From Roseobacter sinensis (lineage in GTDB: Bacteria; Pseudomonadota; Alphaproteobacteria; Rhodobacterales; Rhodobacteraceae): 64,000 nucleotides of DNA. The stretch lies in NCBI RefSeq assembly GCF_025755255.1, contig NZ_JALIEB010000001.1, positions 372,001 to 436,000 of the forward strand, written 5' to 3'. The notes beneath the pieces were generated by a model, which had not been told where the DNA came from, did not search any database, and saw only the letters and a program-made list of their open reading frames with translations. This document shows positions 34,069 through 42,672 of the stretch, in pieces; the first letter of the stretch is position 1, and every line of letters starts with the position of its first letter. The position numbers and the translations under genes are program-made.

Positions 34069-35592
34069 CTACTGGATGCGCTGACCGTTGGCCATGATAT
34101 GCCCTTCCTTGTTGATCTCGATCTTCGAGGTCAACGTGTCCGGCGCATCACCCGGCACCGCCAGGAGGCCCATCATCATGCGGGCCCCCATCGCCTGATC
34201 TTCGGGCAGCAGCCCGATATTGACCAGCGTGTCGATCAGCATGTTGCCACCAACCAGCTTGAGGTCGGCCGCCCCGACAGCTTTCGGTGGGCCGAACTCT
34301 GCGGAGTTGTCGAGGGTAAAGGCCCCTTCGCCCGTCAATTCCGCGCCAGCGACGCTGACCTGCAACCGATTGATGTCAACCGAATCGACTTCTCCCATGA
34401 CAAAGTCAGGCCCCGTGACGGCGTCTGCAGCGGAGGGGTCCAGGAAATCGAAGAGCAGCCGCGCCTTGCCCGCCAGGTCGAGCACGACGGTCGCAGGGTC
34501 GCGCGGCAGCTGTTGGCCGGGATCGAAGATCGACCAGAGCGCTTCGGAGATGGAAAACTCGTTGAAGGCAAACCCCAGGGCGAAGTCCTGCACCTCCTCC
34601 GACGTCTGCAGGGGCATGGCGAGGTTGAAGCGCGCAGTCTCCATATCGAGTTCCAGCGGCAGTGGCAGCTGGCTGCCGGACATCGCCAGTTTCAAGTCGT
34701 TCTGATCGCCCGAGTATTCAAGTCCATCGGCGCCCATGGTCACGTTGAGCGTACCGCCGGTCGAGGAGGTCTGAGCGGTGAACGCCGGCGCGCCGTTTTC
34801 GACAACGCTGATCTCGGAGCTGCCGCCGGTATAGCCAAAGGTGCCGTTTGCAGTCATTCCCGCCGCGATCAGAGCCGACATGTCGGTGGCCCGCACAACC
34901 GCCAAAGGCAGGGCACTGCTGCCGGCAAAATTCAGCCCGTCGATGCTGCTGCTCAGATCGAGATCGCCGGTACCGTCAGGGTCCTTGAAGCGCACGTCGT
35001 AGGATACCGTATCGGCCAGAGCGCGCTGGTCGTAAACCCGCTTGCCGCCAACGGTCGACTGGGTGGTGCCCGAGAGCCCGTCGAGCACAAGGCGCCCCGC
35101 TGCGTCCTCGGCGCTGATCTCTTCGCCATCGACGGTCAGGCCGGTCAGCACCATCTCGATGCGCTCGGCGGCATAGGTGTTCGTCATGTCTGTGGGCACA
35201 CCGGTCACGACCATGTCCATGCCGGTTGTGCGCACCTCCATATCGAGATCGACGTCAGAGGCCGACGGATCCCTCAGTTCGATCTCCAAGGCCGTCGTGT
35301 CGGGATAGATCACGTTGACCGAACCGTCCCCGTTCTCGCGGAACTCCAACTGGCCCAAGCGCATCACCATGGAGCTGCCGTCGCCCAGATCCGGCGCCGT
35401 CATCTCGATCGCCTCGACGGTCAGCGTGTCGCCCGATTGGGTCTCGGTTGCCGTCATCTCGTAGCCAACGGCGGTCATGTAGTCCTGCCAGTCCGCCCAG
35501 ACGTCCTGCGCCGTCACATCGGCCTGTGCAGCACCTGCCAGCAGCAGTGCCATCGTTCCGCCGGAGGCTGTGCGGATACCAAGAAAAGTCAT
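34069..35592 (-). CDS. DUF2125 exported protein
   Basis: A 507-residue protein with a signal peptide (GIRTASGGTMALLLAGAAQA, cleavage after AQA) and a long beta-rich, Asp/Gly-rich mature part (ALEIELRDPSASDVDLDMEV, GRLVLDGLSGTTQSTVGGK, FALGFAFNEFSISEALWSIF). This fits DUF2125, a periplasmic family of alphaproteobacteria related in style to AsmA-like lipid-transfer proteins; no role is proven. The ATG at 35592 is set by the signal peptide although the frame is open to 35703. A terminator follows the stop. Confidence 0.85.
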   Translation of the reverse strand: MTFLGIRTASGGTMALLLAGAAQADVTAQDVWADWQDYMTAVGYEMTATETQSGDTLTVEAIEMTAPDLGDGSSMVMRLGQLEFRENGDGSVNVIYPDTTALEIELRDPSASDVDLDMEVRTTGMDMVVTGVPTDMTNTYAAERIEMVLTGLTVDGEEISAEDAAGRLVLDGLSGTTQSTVGGKRVYDQRALADTVSYDVRFKDPDGTGDLDLSSSIDGLNFAGSSALPLAVVRATDMSALIAAGMTANGTFGYTGGSSEISVVENGAPAFTAQTSSTGGTLNVTMGADGLEYSGDQNDLKLAMSGSQLPLPLELDMETARFNLAMPLQTSEEVQDFALGFAFNEFSISEALWSIFDPGQQLPRDPATVVLDLAGKARLLFDFLDPSAADAVTGPDFVMGEVDSVDINRLQVSVAGAELTGEGAFTLDNSAEFGPPKAVGAADLKLVGGNMLIDTLVNIGLLPEDQAMGARMMMGLLAVPGDAPDTLTSKIEINKEGHIMANGQRIQ

Positions 35593-35689
35593 GCTTTTGT
35601 CCTTATCACCAACTCTATCGCTTCGGCTGTTCGTTGAACCATAGACCATCGCGTCTGGCGGTCGAACCGCAGGCGAAAGGCTGCCAGAA

Positions 35690-35824
35690 GTGATCCAGCA
35701 CAAAGCCGAAGTGCTTTATCGCGCGCATGGTCTGCGATGGCTTGGAGATGGTCAAGGGGAAGTGGCTCTGGACCCTCTGCCCTTCGCCCTCTACGACTCG
35801 GACACAGAGACGGAGGGCTGCTGA
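35690..35824 (+). CDS. possible small leader protein coupled to the SDR gene
   Basis: A 44-codon frame with GTG start and GAAAGG 8 nt upstream. It encodes VLYRAHGLRWLGDGQGEVAL and a C-terminus LPFALYDSDTETEGC with normal-looking composition. Its TGA overlaps the SDR ATG as TGATG (35822-35826), a classic translational-coupling arrangement. I do not recognise a family. It could be a real conserved microprotein or a coupling leader; chance cannot be excluded for so short a frame. Confidence 0.35.
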   Translation: MIQHKAEVLYRAHGLRWLGDGQGEVALDPLPFALYDSDTETEGC

Positions 35825-36573
35825 TGGATATGACGGGAAAGACGGTTCTGATCACCGGCGCAAGCCGTGGCATCGGAGCAGAGACGGCACGCGTCTTTGC
35901 GCGGGCCGGCGCCAATGTGGCGCTGGTGGCCCGCGGACAGACCGAGATCGCGGATCTGGCGGGCGAGATCGGCCAACAGGCCATCGCCATCCCCTGCAAC
36001 GTGGCGAGCAACCGCGAGGTCAGCGCCGCGGTCGAAACGACGGTCGATACCTTCGGGGGGCTCGACGTATTGATCAACAATGCAGGTGTCATCGAGCCGA
36101 TTTCGCATCTCAGCACCTCGGACGTGCAGGCCTGGGGGGACGTGATCGATATCAACCTCAAGGGCGTCTACTACGGGATGCGCGCCGCGGTGCCGGTGAT
36201 GAAGGCCGCAGGTGGCGGTTCGGTGCTGACGATCAGCTCAGGTGCTGCGCACGGGCCGGTGGAAGCCTGGAGCCACTATTGCGCCTCCAAGGCGGCGGTG
36301 AACATGCTGACACGCTGCCTCGACAATGAAGAAGCGTCGCACGGCATCCGCGCCATGGGCCTTTCGCCCGGCACGGTTGCCACACAGATGCAGCGCGAGA
36401 TCAAAGCGAGCGGCATCAACCCGGTGAGCCAGCTCGACTGGGATGTGCATATCCCCGCGGACTGGCCGGCGCGCGCGCTCTTGTGGATGTGCAGCCCGGA
36501 GGCGGATGCGTGGTGCGGACAGGAGATTTCCCTTCGCGATGAAGACATCCGCCGCAAGGCGGGTCTCATATGA
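35824..36573 (+). CDS. SDR-family oxidoreductase
   Basis: A 249-residue classical short-chain dehydrogenase with cofactor motif LITGASRGIGAETARVF, NNAG motif (DVLINNAGVIEP), catalytic Ser in LTISSGAAHG and catalytic YxxxK in HYCASKAAVN. The tail after residue 190 (GTVATQMQREIKASGI) is typical. It is translationally coupled to the next gene, an enoyl-CoA hydratase, by ATGA, so the pair probably handles an acyl-CoA substrate. The start at 35824 overlaps a small upstream frame. The substrate is unknown. Confidence 0.9.
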   Translation: MDMTGKTVLITGASRGIGAETARVFARAGANVALVARGQTEIADLAGEIGQQAIAIPCNVASNREVSAAVETTVDTFGGLDVLINNAGVIEPISHLSTSDVQAWGDVIDINLKGVYYGMRAAVPVMKAAGGGSVLTISSGAAHGPVEAWSHYCASKAAVNMLTRCLDNEEASHGIRAMGLSPGTVATQMQREIKASGINPVSQLDWDVHIPADWPARALLWMCSPEADAWCGQEISLRDEDIRRKAGLI

Positions 36574-37214
36574 TCGAGGTTGACCGCGCAGGCGATGTCT
36601 GGACGGTCACCCTCAACCGGCCCGACAAGGCCAACGCGCTGACCGAGGACATGTTGCGGGATCTGAGGGATGCCATGCGCGCCGCACAGGAGGCACCCGC
36701 CGTGATCCTGACCGGCGCGGGCAAGGTCTTCAGCGCGGGCGCCGATCTTGAGGCGGCGCGGGCCGGGCTGGCGACATCACCTCTTTGGGAAGAGCTATCC
36801 GGGGCGGTGGCCAGCTTGCCGGGGCTGACGGTCGCGGCGCTGAACGGGACGTTGGCGGGCGGGGCCATGGGCATGGCGCTGGCCTGCGACATCCGCATCG
36901 CGGTGCCAGCGGCACGATTCTTCTACCCGGTGATGAAACTGGGGTTCCTGCCGCAGCCCAGTGATCCGCCACGCATGGCGGCGCTGATCGGAGCGGCGCG
37001 CACGAAGCTGATCCTGATGGGCGGACAGAAGATCGACGCCGAGGAAGCGCTGCGCTTCGGGCTGATCGACCGGATCGTGCCGCCCGAGGACCTGCTGGCC
37101 CAGGCGCGGGCGCTGGCCGCCGACACTGTGGCGGCCGAGCGCGAGCTGGCGCGCCAGATCAAGGATATGTGCCACGCGTCCCTATCGCTTTCGCCGCCCG
37201 CCGGGCACTTTTGA
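36570..37214 (+). CDS. enoyl-CoA hydratase/isomerase family protein
   Basis: A 214-residue crotonase-fold protein, shorter than the usual 255-260. It has VWTVTLNRPDKANALTEDML, the oxyanion-hole blocks FSAGADLEAARAGL and LNGTLAGGAMGMALACDIRI, and the YPVMKLGFLP segment. Of the two catalytic glutamates in hydratases, the first site reads GGAMGMA and the second PQPSD, so at least one is missing; isomerase or other acyl-CoA chemistry is possible. The last 33 nt overlap the convergent HNH gene. Confidence 0.85.
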   Translation: MIEVDRAGDVWTVTLNRPDKANALTEDMLRDLRDAMRAAQEAPAVILTGAGKVFSAGADLEAARAGLATSPLWEELSGAVASLPGLTVAALNGTLAGGAMGMALACDIRIAVPAARFFYPVMKLGFLPQPSDPPRMAALIGAARTKLILMGGQKIDAEEALRFGLIDRIVPPEDLLAQARALAADTVAAERELARQIKDMCHASLSLSPPAGHF

Positions 37215-37475
37215 CAGGAACCCGGGCGGGCGTTTCCGAACCCAGGAAATGAATTTCTGCAATCGCGGATGATCGCGCAACGCCTCGATGGTCGAGAAGT
37301 CCCGCGCCAGCTCTGCCTCGGTCAGCGTGGCGTGAATCTCGCGGTGACAGATGTGATGCAGCAGCACCGTCGGCCCGCCCTTGCCGCCTTTCAGCTTCGG
37401 GATCAGGTGGTGCAGGCTCTGCTTGACGTCCGGAGGGATCGGACGCGTGCAGAGCGGGCAGATCGGATCGGACAT
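37182..37475 (-). CDS. small HNH-type nuclease-like protein
   Basis: A 97-residue protein with paired cysteines CPLCTRP near the N-terminus, then LHHLIPKLKGGKGGPTVLLH and HICHREIHATLTEAELA. The pattern C-x2-C, HHLIP, H-x2-C-H-x3-H is an HNH/treble-clef zinc fold. Small free-standing HNH proteins of this kind are widespread and uncharacterised. Its 3' end overlaps the convergent hydratase gene by 33 nt. Nothing nearby suggests restriction or phage function. Confidence 0.8.
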   Translation of the reverse strand: MSDPICPLCTRPIPPDVKQSLHHLIPKLKGGKGGPTVLLHHICHREIHATLTEAELARDFSTIEALRDHPRLQKFISWVRKRPPGFLSKVPGGRRKR

Positions 37476-37548
37476 CTGGGCTTGCTCCGGCAGACGGTGA
37501 CGGGCAAGACTTTAGGTGTCACTTGGGGGATGAAAAGGGGGCATTCGA

Positions 37549-38883
37549 GTGGACTTCGACCTCGCCGCACAGCCGGAGATCGTGCAACAGGCGGCGGAGT
37601 ATGCGGTCATGGTCCTGGATCTTGCCCGGTCCTGGGTCCTGAGCCCCGAGGCATGGTCGCAGTTTGCGTTGCTGATCGTGGCGTATCTGCTTGCGCTGCT
37701 GGTCGCACGGCGGCTGCGCGGCGTTCTGACCCGCGTGCTGACCCCGCCTGACGGGTCCGAGACTTTGCTGTCGCAGGCGCGGCAGGCGCTGCTGCTCGGC
37801 TTGCCGCTGCTCCTGCCGCTGCTGGCCTATGTCTTCACGGCCATTGGTGAGAGCGTCGTGCGCTCGCTCTTCGACAGCGGCGCGGTGATCGCCTTTGGCA
37901 AGCGGCTCTTTCTGTTCCTCGCCATACGCACGCTGGTGCGAGAGATCATCGCTGACCCGTTCCTGAAGTTGCTCGGACGCTATCTGCTGCTGCCCATCGC
38001 CGCGCTCTACACCGTGGGGCTGCTCGACCCGCTGGTGGCGCAGCTGAACGAGATGACCGTGACGCTGGGCAACATCTCCTTTTCGGTGATGTCGCTGGTG
38101 CGCGGGGTGATCGCGGGAGGCGTGCTCTTCTGGCTGGGCGGCTGGTCCACGCGCCAGACTTCGCAGTTCATCGAGGCGCAGCAGGACATGCGGCCTTCGT
38201 TGCGGCAGCTCACGGCGAAGGCCATCGAGTTCACCATTTTCGCAGTCGCTTTCCTGCTGCTGCTGAACATCATGGGCATCAACCTCAGCGCTCTGGCTGT
38301 GATCGGTGGGGCGATCGGTGTTGGCCTCGGCTTCGGGCTGCAGAAGATCGCGTCGAACTTCATCTCCGGTGTGATCCTGCTGATCGAAGGGCAGGCGACG
38401 GTGGGCGATTATGTGGAGCTTGACGGCGGCGAAGCAGGCCAGATCGTGAAGATGACCGCGCGCGCCGCGATTCTCGAGACGTTCGATGGCCGATGGATCG
38501 TGGTGCCGAACGAGGATTTCATCACGACACGCGTGGTGAATTATTCCGACAGCGGCTCGGCCAACCGCTATGAGGCGCCGTTCTCCGTCAGCTACGACAC
38601 CGACATCAACCGCGTGCCGCCAATCATCGAAGCGGCGGTGGCGACGCATCCGGATGTGCTCGACGCGCCCTATCCGCCCGATTGCGAGCTGCGCGGCTTC
38701 GGTGACAGCGGCATCGACTTCGCCGTGGAGTTCTGGGTGAACGGGCTCGACGACGGGCCGAACAAATACACCTCGGACGTGCTCTTCCTGATCTGGAACG
38801 CGCTGAAGGACAACGACATCGAAATCCCCTATCCGCACAGGGTGGTGGAGTTCAAAGGCGACGCACCACAGGTCTCTGGGTGA
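37549..38883 (+). CDS. MscS-family mechanosensitive channel
   Basis: A 444-residue inner-membrane channel with several membrane helices before the pore (FALLIVAYLLALLVARRLRG, ALLLGLPLLLPLLAYVFTAI, LLPIAALYTVGLLDPLVAQL, FTIFAVAFLLLLNIMGINLS). The pore/beta-domain signature is GVGLGFGLQKIASNFISGVI followed by LLIEGQATVGDYVEL. It opens under membrane tension to release solutes. The start is GTG with AAAAGGGGG upstream, and no in-frame ATG is closer. It is coupled to the next gene by a GTGA overlap. Confidence 0.92.
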   Translation: MDFDLAAQPEIVQQAAEYAVMVLDLARSWVLSPEAWSQFALLIVAYLLALLVARRLRGVLTRVLTPPDGSETLLSQARQALLLGLPLLLPLLAYVFTAIGESVVRSLFDSGAVIAFGKRLFLFLAIRTLVREIIADPFLKLLGRYLLLPIAALYTVGLLDPLVAQLNEMTVTLGNISFSVMSLVRGVIAGGVLFWLGGWSTRQTSQFIEAQQDMRPSLRQLTAKAIEFTIFAVAFLLLLNIMGINLSALAVIGGAIGVGLGFGLQKIASNFISGVILLIEGQATVGDYVELDGGEAGQIVKMTARAAILETFDGRWIVVPNEDFITTRVVNYSDSGSANRYEAPFSVSYDTDINRVPPIIEAAVATHPDVLDAPYPPDCELRGFGDSGIDFAVEFWVNGLDDGPNKYTSDVLFLIWNALKDNDIEIPYPHRVVEFKGDAPQVSG

Positions 38884-40064
38884 GCCACGCGCTGGTGATC
38901 GGGGCCGGACCCGCAGGGTTGATGGCCGCCGAAGAACTGGCCCGCGCCGGCCATGCAGTGATGGTCTGCGAGGCCAAACCATCAGTTGCGCGCAAGTTTC
39001 TCATGGCGGGAAAGTCGGGTCTCAACCTGGCCAAGGATGAACCGTTTGAGGCGATGCTGCCGCGCTACTTCGAAGCGGCACGTCCCTTGCGTCCAATCCT
39101 CGAGAGCTTCGACGCACAGGCCGTGCAGGACTGGGCGCGGGGTCTGGGACAGGAGATCTTCACCGGTTCGACGGGCCGGGTCTTCCCGCGCGCAATGAAA
39201 GCCTCGCCGCTGCTGCGTGCGTGGTTACAGCGGCTGGGCTCGGCAGGTGTGGCGTTTCGCACCAACATGGGCTGGCAGGGCTGGGAGGGTGGCATGACCG
39301 TCTTCGACGGGCCGCAGGGGCGCGAAGCGATTGTCGCGGACGTCACCGTTCTGGCGCTGGGCGGCGCAAGCTGGGCCCGGCTTGGTTCGGACGGCGCTTG
39401 GACCGGACATCTCGCCACCCGCGGCGTGGCGCTCAGCCGTTTTGAACCTGCCAACGTCGGGTTGCAGATCGGCTGGTCCGATCACATGGGCAAACATCTT
39501 GGTCATGCGCTGAAAGGCGTGCGGTTCAAAGCCGGTCCGATGTCTTCGCGCGGCGAAGCCGTGATCAGCGAGACCGGGATCGAGGGAGGTGGTATTTACG
39601 AGGTCAGCCGTGCTGTCCGCCTGCAGCACCGCCTGTCGGTCGATTTTCTGCCGGACCTGGATCAGAGCACGGTCGCGGCCCGACTCTCCCGGCCGCGCGG
39701 CAAGGCAAGCCTCTCCACCCACCTGCGCAAAGCGCTGCGGCTCGATCCGGTGAAGCTCGCGCTTGCGCAGGAGATGGCCCGCCCCCTCCCGCAGGACCCC
39801 GAGGCACTGGCGCGGGTGCTGAAGCACCTGCGGCTGGAGCATCAGGGCCTGCGCCCGATGGACCAGGCGATTTCCGTCGCAGGCGGTGTGCGCTTCGACG
39901 CGCTCACACCCGGTCTGATGCTGAAACAGGTGCCGGGCGTCTTCTGCGCGGGGGAGATGATCGATTGGGAAGCGCCCACGGGCGGCTATCTCATCACCGC
40001 GTGCCTCGCCACCGGGCGCTGGGCCGGGCGCGGCGCGGCCGCCTATGCCGCCGAGGCGGCTTGA
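38880..40064 (+). CDS. YhiN/HI0933-family flavoprotein (TIGR03862 type)
   Basis: A 394-residue NAD(P)/FAD-dependent oxidoreductase-like protein. The N-terminal FAD fold is ALVIGAGPAGLMAAEELARA; then KPSVARKFLMAGKSGLNLAK, FTGSTGRVFPRAMKASPLLR and LALGGASWARLGSDG; and the C-terminal FAD contact GVFCAGEMIDWEAPTGGYLI. These match the YhiN family of unknown enzymatic role. It starts with GTG overlapping the MscS stop. Its end overlaps the convergent GST gene by 22 nt. Confidence 0.9.
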   Translation: MSHALVIGAGPAGLMAAEELARAGHAVMVCEAKPSVARKFLMAGKSGLNLAKDEPFEAMLPRYFEAARPLRPILESFDAQAVQDWARGLGQEIFTGSTGRVFPRAMKASPLLRAWLQRLGSAGVAFRTNMGWQGWEGGMTVFDGPQGREAIVADVTVLALGGASWARLGSDGAWTGHLATRGVALSRFEPANVGLQIGWSDHMGKHLGHALKGVRFKAGPMSSRGEAVISETGIEGGGIYEVSRAVRLQHRLSVDFLPDLDQSTVAARLSRPRGKASLSTHLRKALRLDPVKLALAQEMARPLPQDPEALARVLKHLRLEHQGLRPMDQAISVAGGVRFDALTPGLMLKQVPGVFCAGEMIDWEAPTGGYLITACLATGRWAGRGAAAYAAEAA

Positions 40065-40627
40065 AACGCCGGCCGGTCGCGCAGGGCCTTGCCGTAGTGA
40101 AAGAGCTTGTCGTCCGTGCGCGGAAATCTGGCACCAATCGCCCAGTTCAGGCAGTGGCAGGCGAGAATATCCGGCACTGTGATCTCGTCCCCCATCAGGA
40201 ACGGGCCGTCGAGCCGGTCTGAGAGGATCGCCGCCGAGCGCTCGAATTCGAATTTGAGCGCGTCTTTCACGGCGGGCACGCGCCGCTCTTCGGGCAGGGC
40301 AAAGCTGTGCTTGGCCGCCGCCCAGAGAATCGCGTCGAATTCGTCGATCAGCCAGAAGGTCAGCGCGTCCTGATGCGCCCGGGCCACGCTGCCCGCAGGT
40401 GCCGTGAGCCTGCCGTGCTTGTCAGCCAGATAGGTCATGATCGCAACCGAATCGGTCAGCACCGCGTCCCCGTCGACCAGCGCGGGGATCTTGCCAAGCG
40501 GGTTGTAGGCCAAGGCCTCGGGGCTGCGCGCGCCGGCGTTGATGTGCTCATACGGCTGGCCCAATTCCTCCAGCATCCACAACACACGGAGGGCACGCGA
40601 CTTGGTGGCACCGATGACCTTGTACAT
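40043..40627 (-). CDS. glutathione S-transferase family protein
   Basis: A 194-residue protein with a thioredoxin-like N-terminal domain (YKVIGATKSRALRVLWMLEE, NPLGKIPALVDGDAVLTDSV, AIMTYLADKHG) and the all-helical C-terminal domain (PFLMGDEITVPDILACHCLN). The ATG at 40627 is preferred over the open frame upstream because the GST fold starts there. Substrates of such bacterial GSTs are usually unknown. It is divergent from the GFA gene and convergent with the flavoprotein gene. Confidence 0.9.
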   Translation of the reverse strand: MYKVIGATKSRALRVLWMLEELGQPYEHINAGARSPEALAYNPLGKIPALVDGDAVLTDSVAIMTYLADKHGRLTAPAGSVARAHQDALTFWLIDEFDAILWAAAKHSFALPEERRVPAVKDALKFEFERSAAILSDRLDGPFLMGDEITVPDILACHCLNWAIGARFPRTDDKLFHYGKALRDRPAFQAASAA

Positions 40628-40765
40628 GTTCGAAAGTCTCCCCAGAAGAAATGGCCTCGGTCTACACTTCCACGCGAGACAGATGCTGACAACTGTTGCC
40701 ATAAACTGTCAGGGGCCTGTGCGACCAATGAACACGACCAGAGTTCAAACAAGTGGAGTGATGAG

Positions 40766-41191
40766 ATGTCCAAGACCGGAGGGTGCCTCTGCGGCGCCGT
40801 GACCTACACCCTGAAAGACGAACCGGCAGAGATCGGCGCGTGCCACTGCAACATGTGCCGCAAGTGGAGCGGGGGCATCTACATCGGTCTCGAGGCCAAG
40901 CCGGATGCGGTCGAGATCAAAGGCGCGGACAATCTGACAACCTATGCCTCATCGGAATGGGCGGAGCGGGCGTTCTGCAAGACCTGCGGCAGCAGCCTGT
41001 ACTACCGCGTGACCGCGCCAGGCCCGCACGCGGGGACCTACCATTTCGGCGCGGGTACAGTGGACGATCTGGGTGACGCGAAAATGACGGGCGAGCTCTT
41101 CATCGACAACAAGCCGAAGGGCTACAGCTTTGCGGAGAAGACGCATCAGATGACCACGGACGAGGTGATGGCGCTGTTTGCGCCCGAGTGA
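40766..41191 (+). CDS. GFA-family (glutathione-dependent formaldehyde-activating type) zinc protein
   Basis: A 141-residue protein with the zinc-binding cysteines of the GFA/DUF636 fold: GGCLCGAVTYTL, CHCNMCRKWSGG and FCKTCGSSLYYRV. True GFA enzymes help glutathione react with formaldehyde, but most family members have unknown roles. GGAG lies 9-12 nt before the ATG. It is convergent with holA, only 3 nt away, and divergent from the GST gene. Confidence 0.92.
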   Translation: MSKTGGCLCGAVTYTLKDEPAEIGACHCNMCRKWSGGIYIGLEAKPDAVEIKGADNLTTYASSEWAERAFCKTCGSSLYYRVTAPGPHAGTYHFGAGTVDDLGDAKMTGELFIDNKPKGYSFAEKTHQMTTDEVMALFAPE

Positions 41192-41194
41192 GGC

Positions 41195-42196
41195 TTAGCG
41201 CCCGCCCAGCATGGCCAAACGGATGAAGGCACGTTCGACCAGCGCCATGCCCGGCGCATTCTGACCCGCCGAGCGGAGCTGAAGATCGGTGTCGGTCAGG
41301 AGTGTGATGGCCGTCTCCAGCTTGGCAGCACCCCATTGACGCGACTGTGCGATCATGCGGTCGCGGTTCGGGCCGAAGATCGCGGGCCGCCCCGACGTGT
41401 CGCTGGCCGCGCGGTGCAGGGCGCGGAAATGGCGCATCGCGCCGATGCAGAGCCCCACCGGCGTGGCGCCCTGTGCGGCCAGCTTCTGCATCACCGGTCC
41501 GATCTCCTGCGGGCGCGCTTCGGCGACGACCATCAGGATGTCATCCACATCCGCTTCGGTCGACGTGGGGGCGCAGGCCGTGATATCCGCTAGCGAGACC
41601 GGTGCCGCGTCGCCCATCTTGTAAAGCGCGAGCTTTTCGATGGTCTGGCGAAAGTCGCCCGGGTCGATGAGCTGCGCCAGATCGGTCAGCGCCGCCATGG
41701 CGTCCGGCGGGATGTCGGTTAGCCCAGCATCGCGCAGAGTACCCTCGATCTCGTCGCGCGTGGGCGGATTGTCATAGATCGCGGCGGCATAGGCCTGCGG
41801 GTGCGCCTCGAAGGCCTTGCGGATTTTCGACGTGGGTTTGAGCGCGCCTGCGGTCACCACGATCTGTGCATCTCCCGGCCGCCAGTCTTCCAATGCGGCG
41901 AGCACTGCGGGTGCCGCCGTATCGTTTACCTCCTCGACGAAGACGGCGCGCGGGCCGGGGAAGAACCCAACCGCCTTGACCGCATCCATCAGCAGCGCGG
42001 GATCCTTGCGGATATCGGTCCCACTCATCCGGCTGAGGCGCATCTCCTCCTCGGCGCTCTCGCCCAGAAGCGCCGAGAGCATCTGCTGGCGTTTGAGCGC
42101 CACGCGCATGCCGTCAGCGCCGTAGATCAGAAGGCCGGCCTTGGTTTCATCCGGCTTTGCGAAGTACGCGTTGGCGTCGCGGGTCGAGAGCTTCAT
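41195..42196 (-). CDS. holA: DNA polymerase III subunit delta
   Basis: A 333-residue clamp-loader subunit. Family blocks are AGLLIYGADGMRVALKRQQM, FFPGPRAVFVEEVNDTAAPA, LEDWRPGDAQIVVTAGALKP and HPQAYAAAIYDNPPTRDEIE, and the C-terminal helical domain (GLCIGAMRHFRALHRAASD). It opens the sliding clamp during replication. The start ATG shares one base with the lptE stop (TGATG), so the two are coupled, as is usual in this group (leuS-lptE-holA). Confidence 0.92.
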   Translation of the reverse strand: MKLSTRDANAYFAKPDETKAGLLIYGADGMRVALKRQQMLSALLGESAEEEMRLSRMSGTDIRKDPALLMDAVKAVGFFPGPRAVFVEEVNDTAAPAVLAALEDWRPGDAQIVVTAGALKPTSKIRKAFEAHPQAYAAAIYDNPPTRDEIEGTLRDAGLTDIPPDAMAALTDLAQLIDPGDFRQTIEKLALYKMGDAAPVSLADITACAPTSTEADVDDILMVVAEARPQEIGPVMQKLAAQGATPVGLCIGAMRHFRALHRAASDTSGRPAIFGPNRDRMIAQSRQWGAAKLETAITLLTDTDLQLRSAGQNAPGMALVERAFIRLAMLGGR

Positions 42197-42672
42197 CAGA
42201 GGTCGGCGACAAGGACGCGGGTGACGATCTGATCGGCGAGAAGGACCATCAGCCGCCGCTCCGCATCGCGCTCGGCCGCAAGCGTGGCAACGGTCGTGCC
42301 CGCTGCCGAATACCCGGTGAAGTTGTCCACCTGACCAGAGGTGATGACCCGGCCGGTATTCGCTTCGACAAGGGAATAGTCCGCGCGTCCGAGGATGTTG
42401 TAGCGCGTGATGTTGCCTTCGCGGTCCACCGCAAGGCTTTGCTGGCTGGAGCTCACACTCAGCGCGAGCCGATAGGTGGGATCGGCCGCGCGCCCGAGTC
42501 GCTCCTCGATCCGCTGGGTCACGAGGAAGCCGTTGCGCGTGTCGGGCTCGGAGACAGTGACGTTGTTTTGCAGCTTCGTCGCGCTGCCGCCCGGCGCATA
42601 GACCGGCGTGAAGCCGCAGGCGGCAAGCGCCAGCGGCAGCATCAACAGCGATCGGCGGTCAAACAACGACAT
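42196..42672 (-). CDS. lptE: LPS-assembly lipoprotein LptE
   Basis: A 158-residue outer-membrane lipoprotein that plugs LptD in LPS export. The N-terminus [20 protein letters not shown] carries the lipobox LAAC; the mature part has the LptE pattern [60 protein letters not shown] and [20 protein letters not shown]. It overlaps leuS by 14 nt and holA by one base, forming a coupled operon. Confidence 0.92.
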   Translation of the reverse strand: MSLFDRRSLLMLPLALAACGFTPVYAPGGSATKLQNNVTVSEPDTRNGFLVTQRIEERLGRAADPTYRLALSVSSSQQSLAVDREGNITRYNILGRADYSLVEANTGRVITSGQVDNFTGYSAAGTTVATLAAERDAERRLMVLLADQIVTRVLVADL

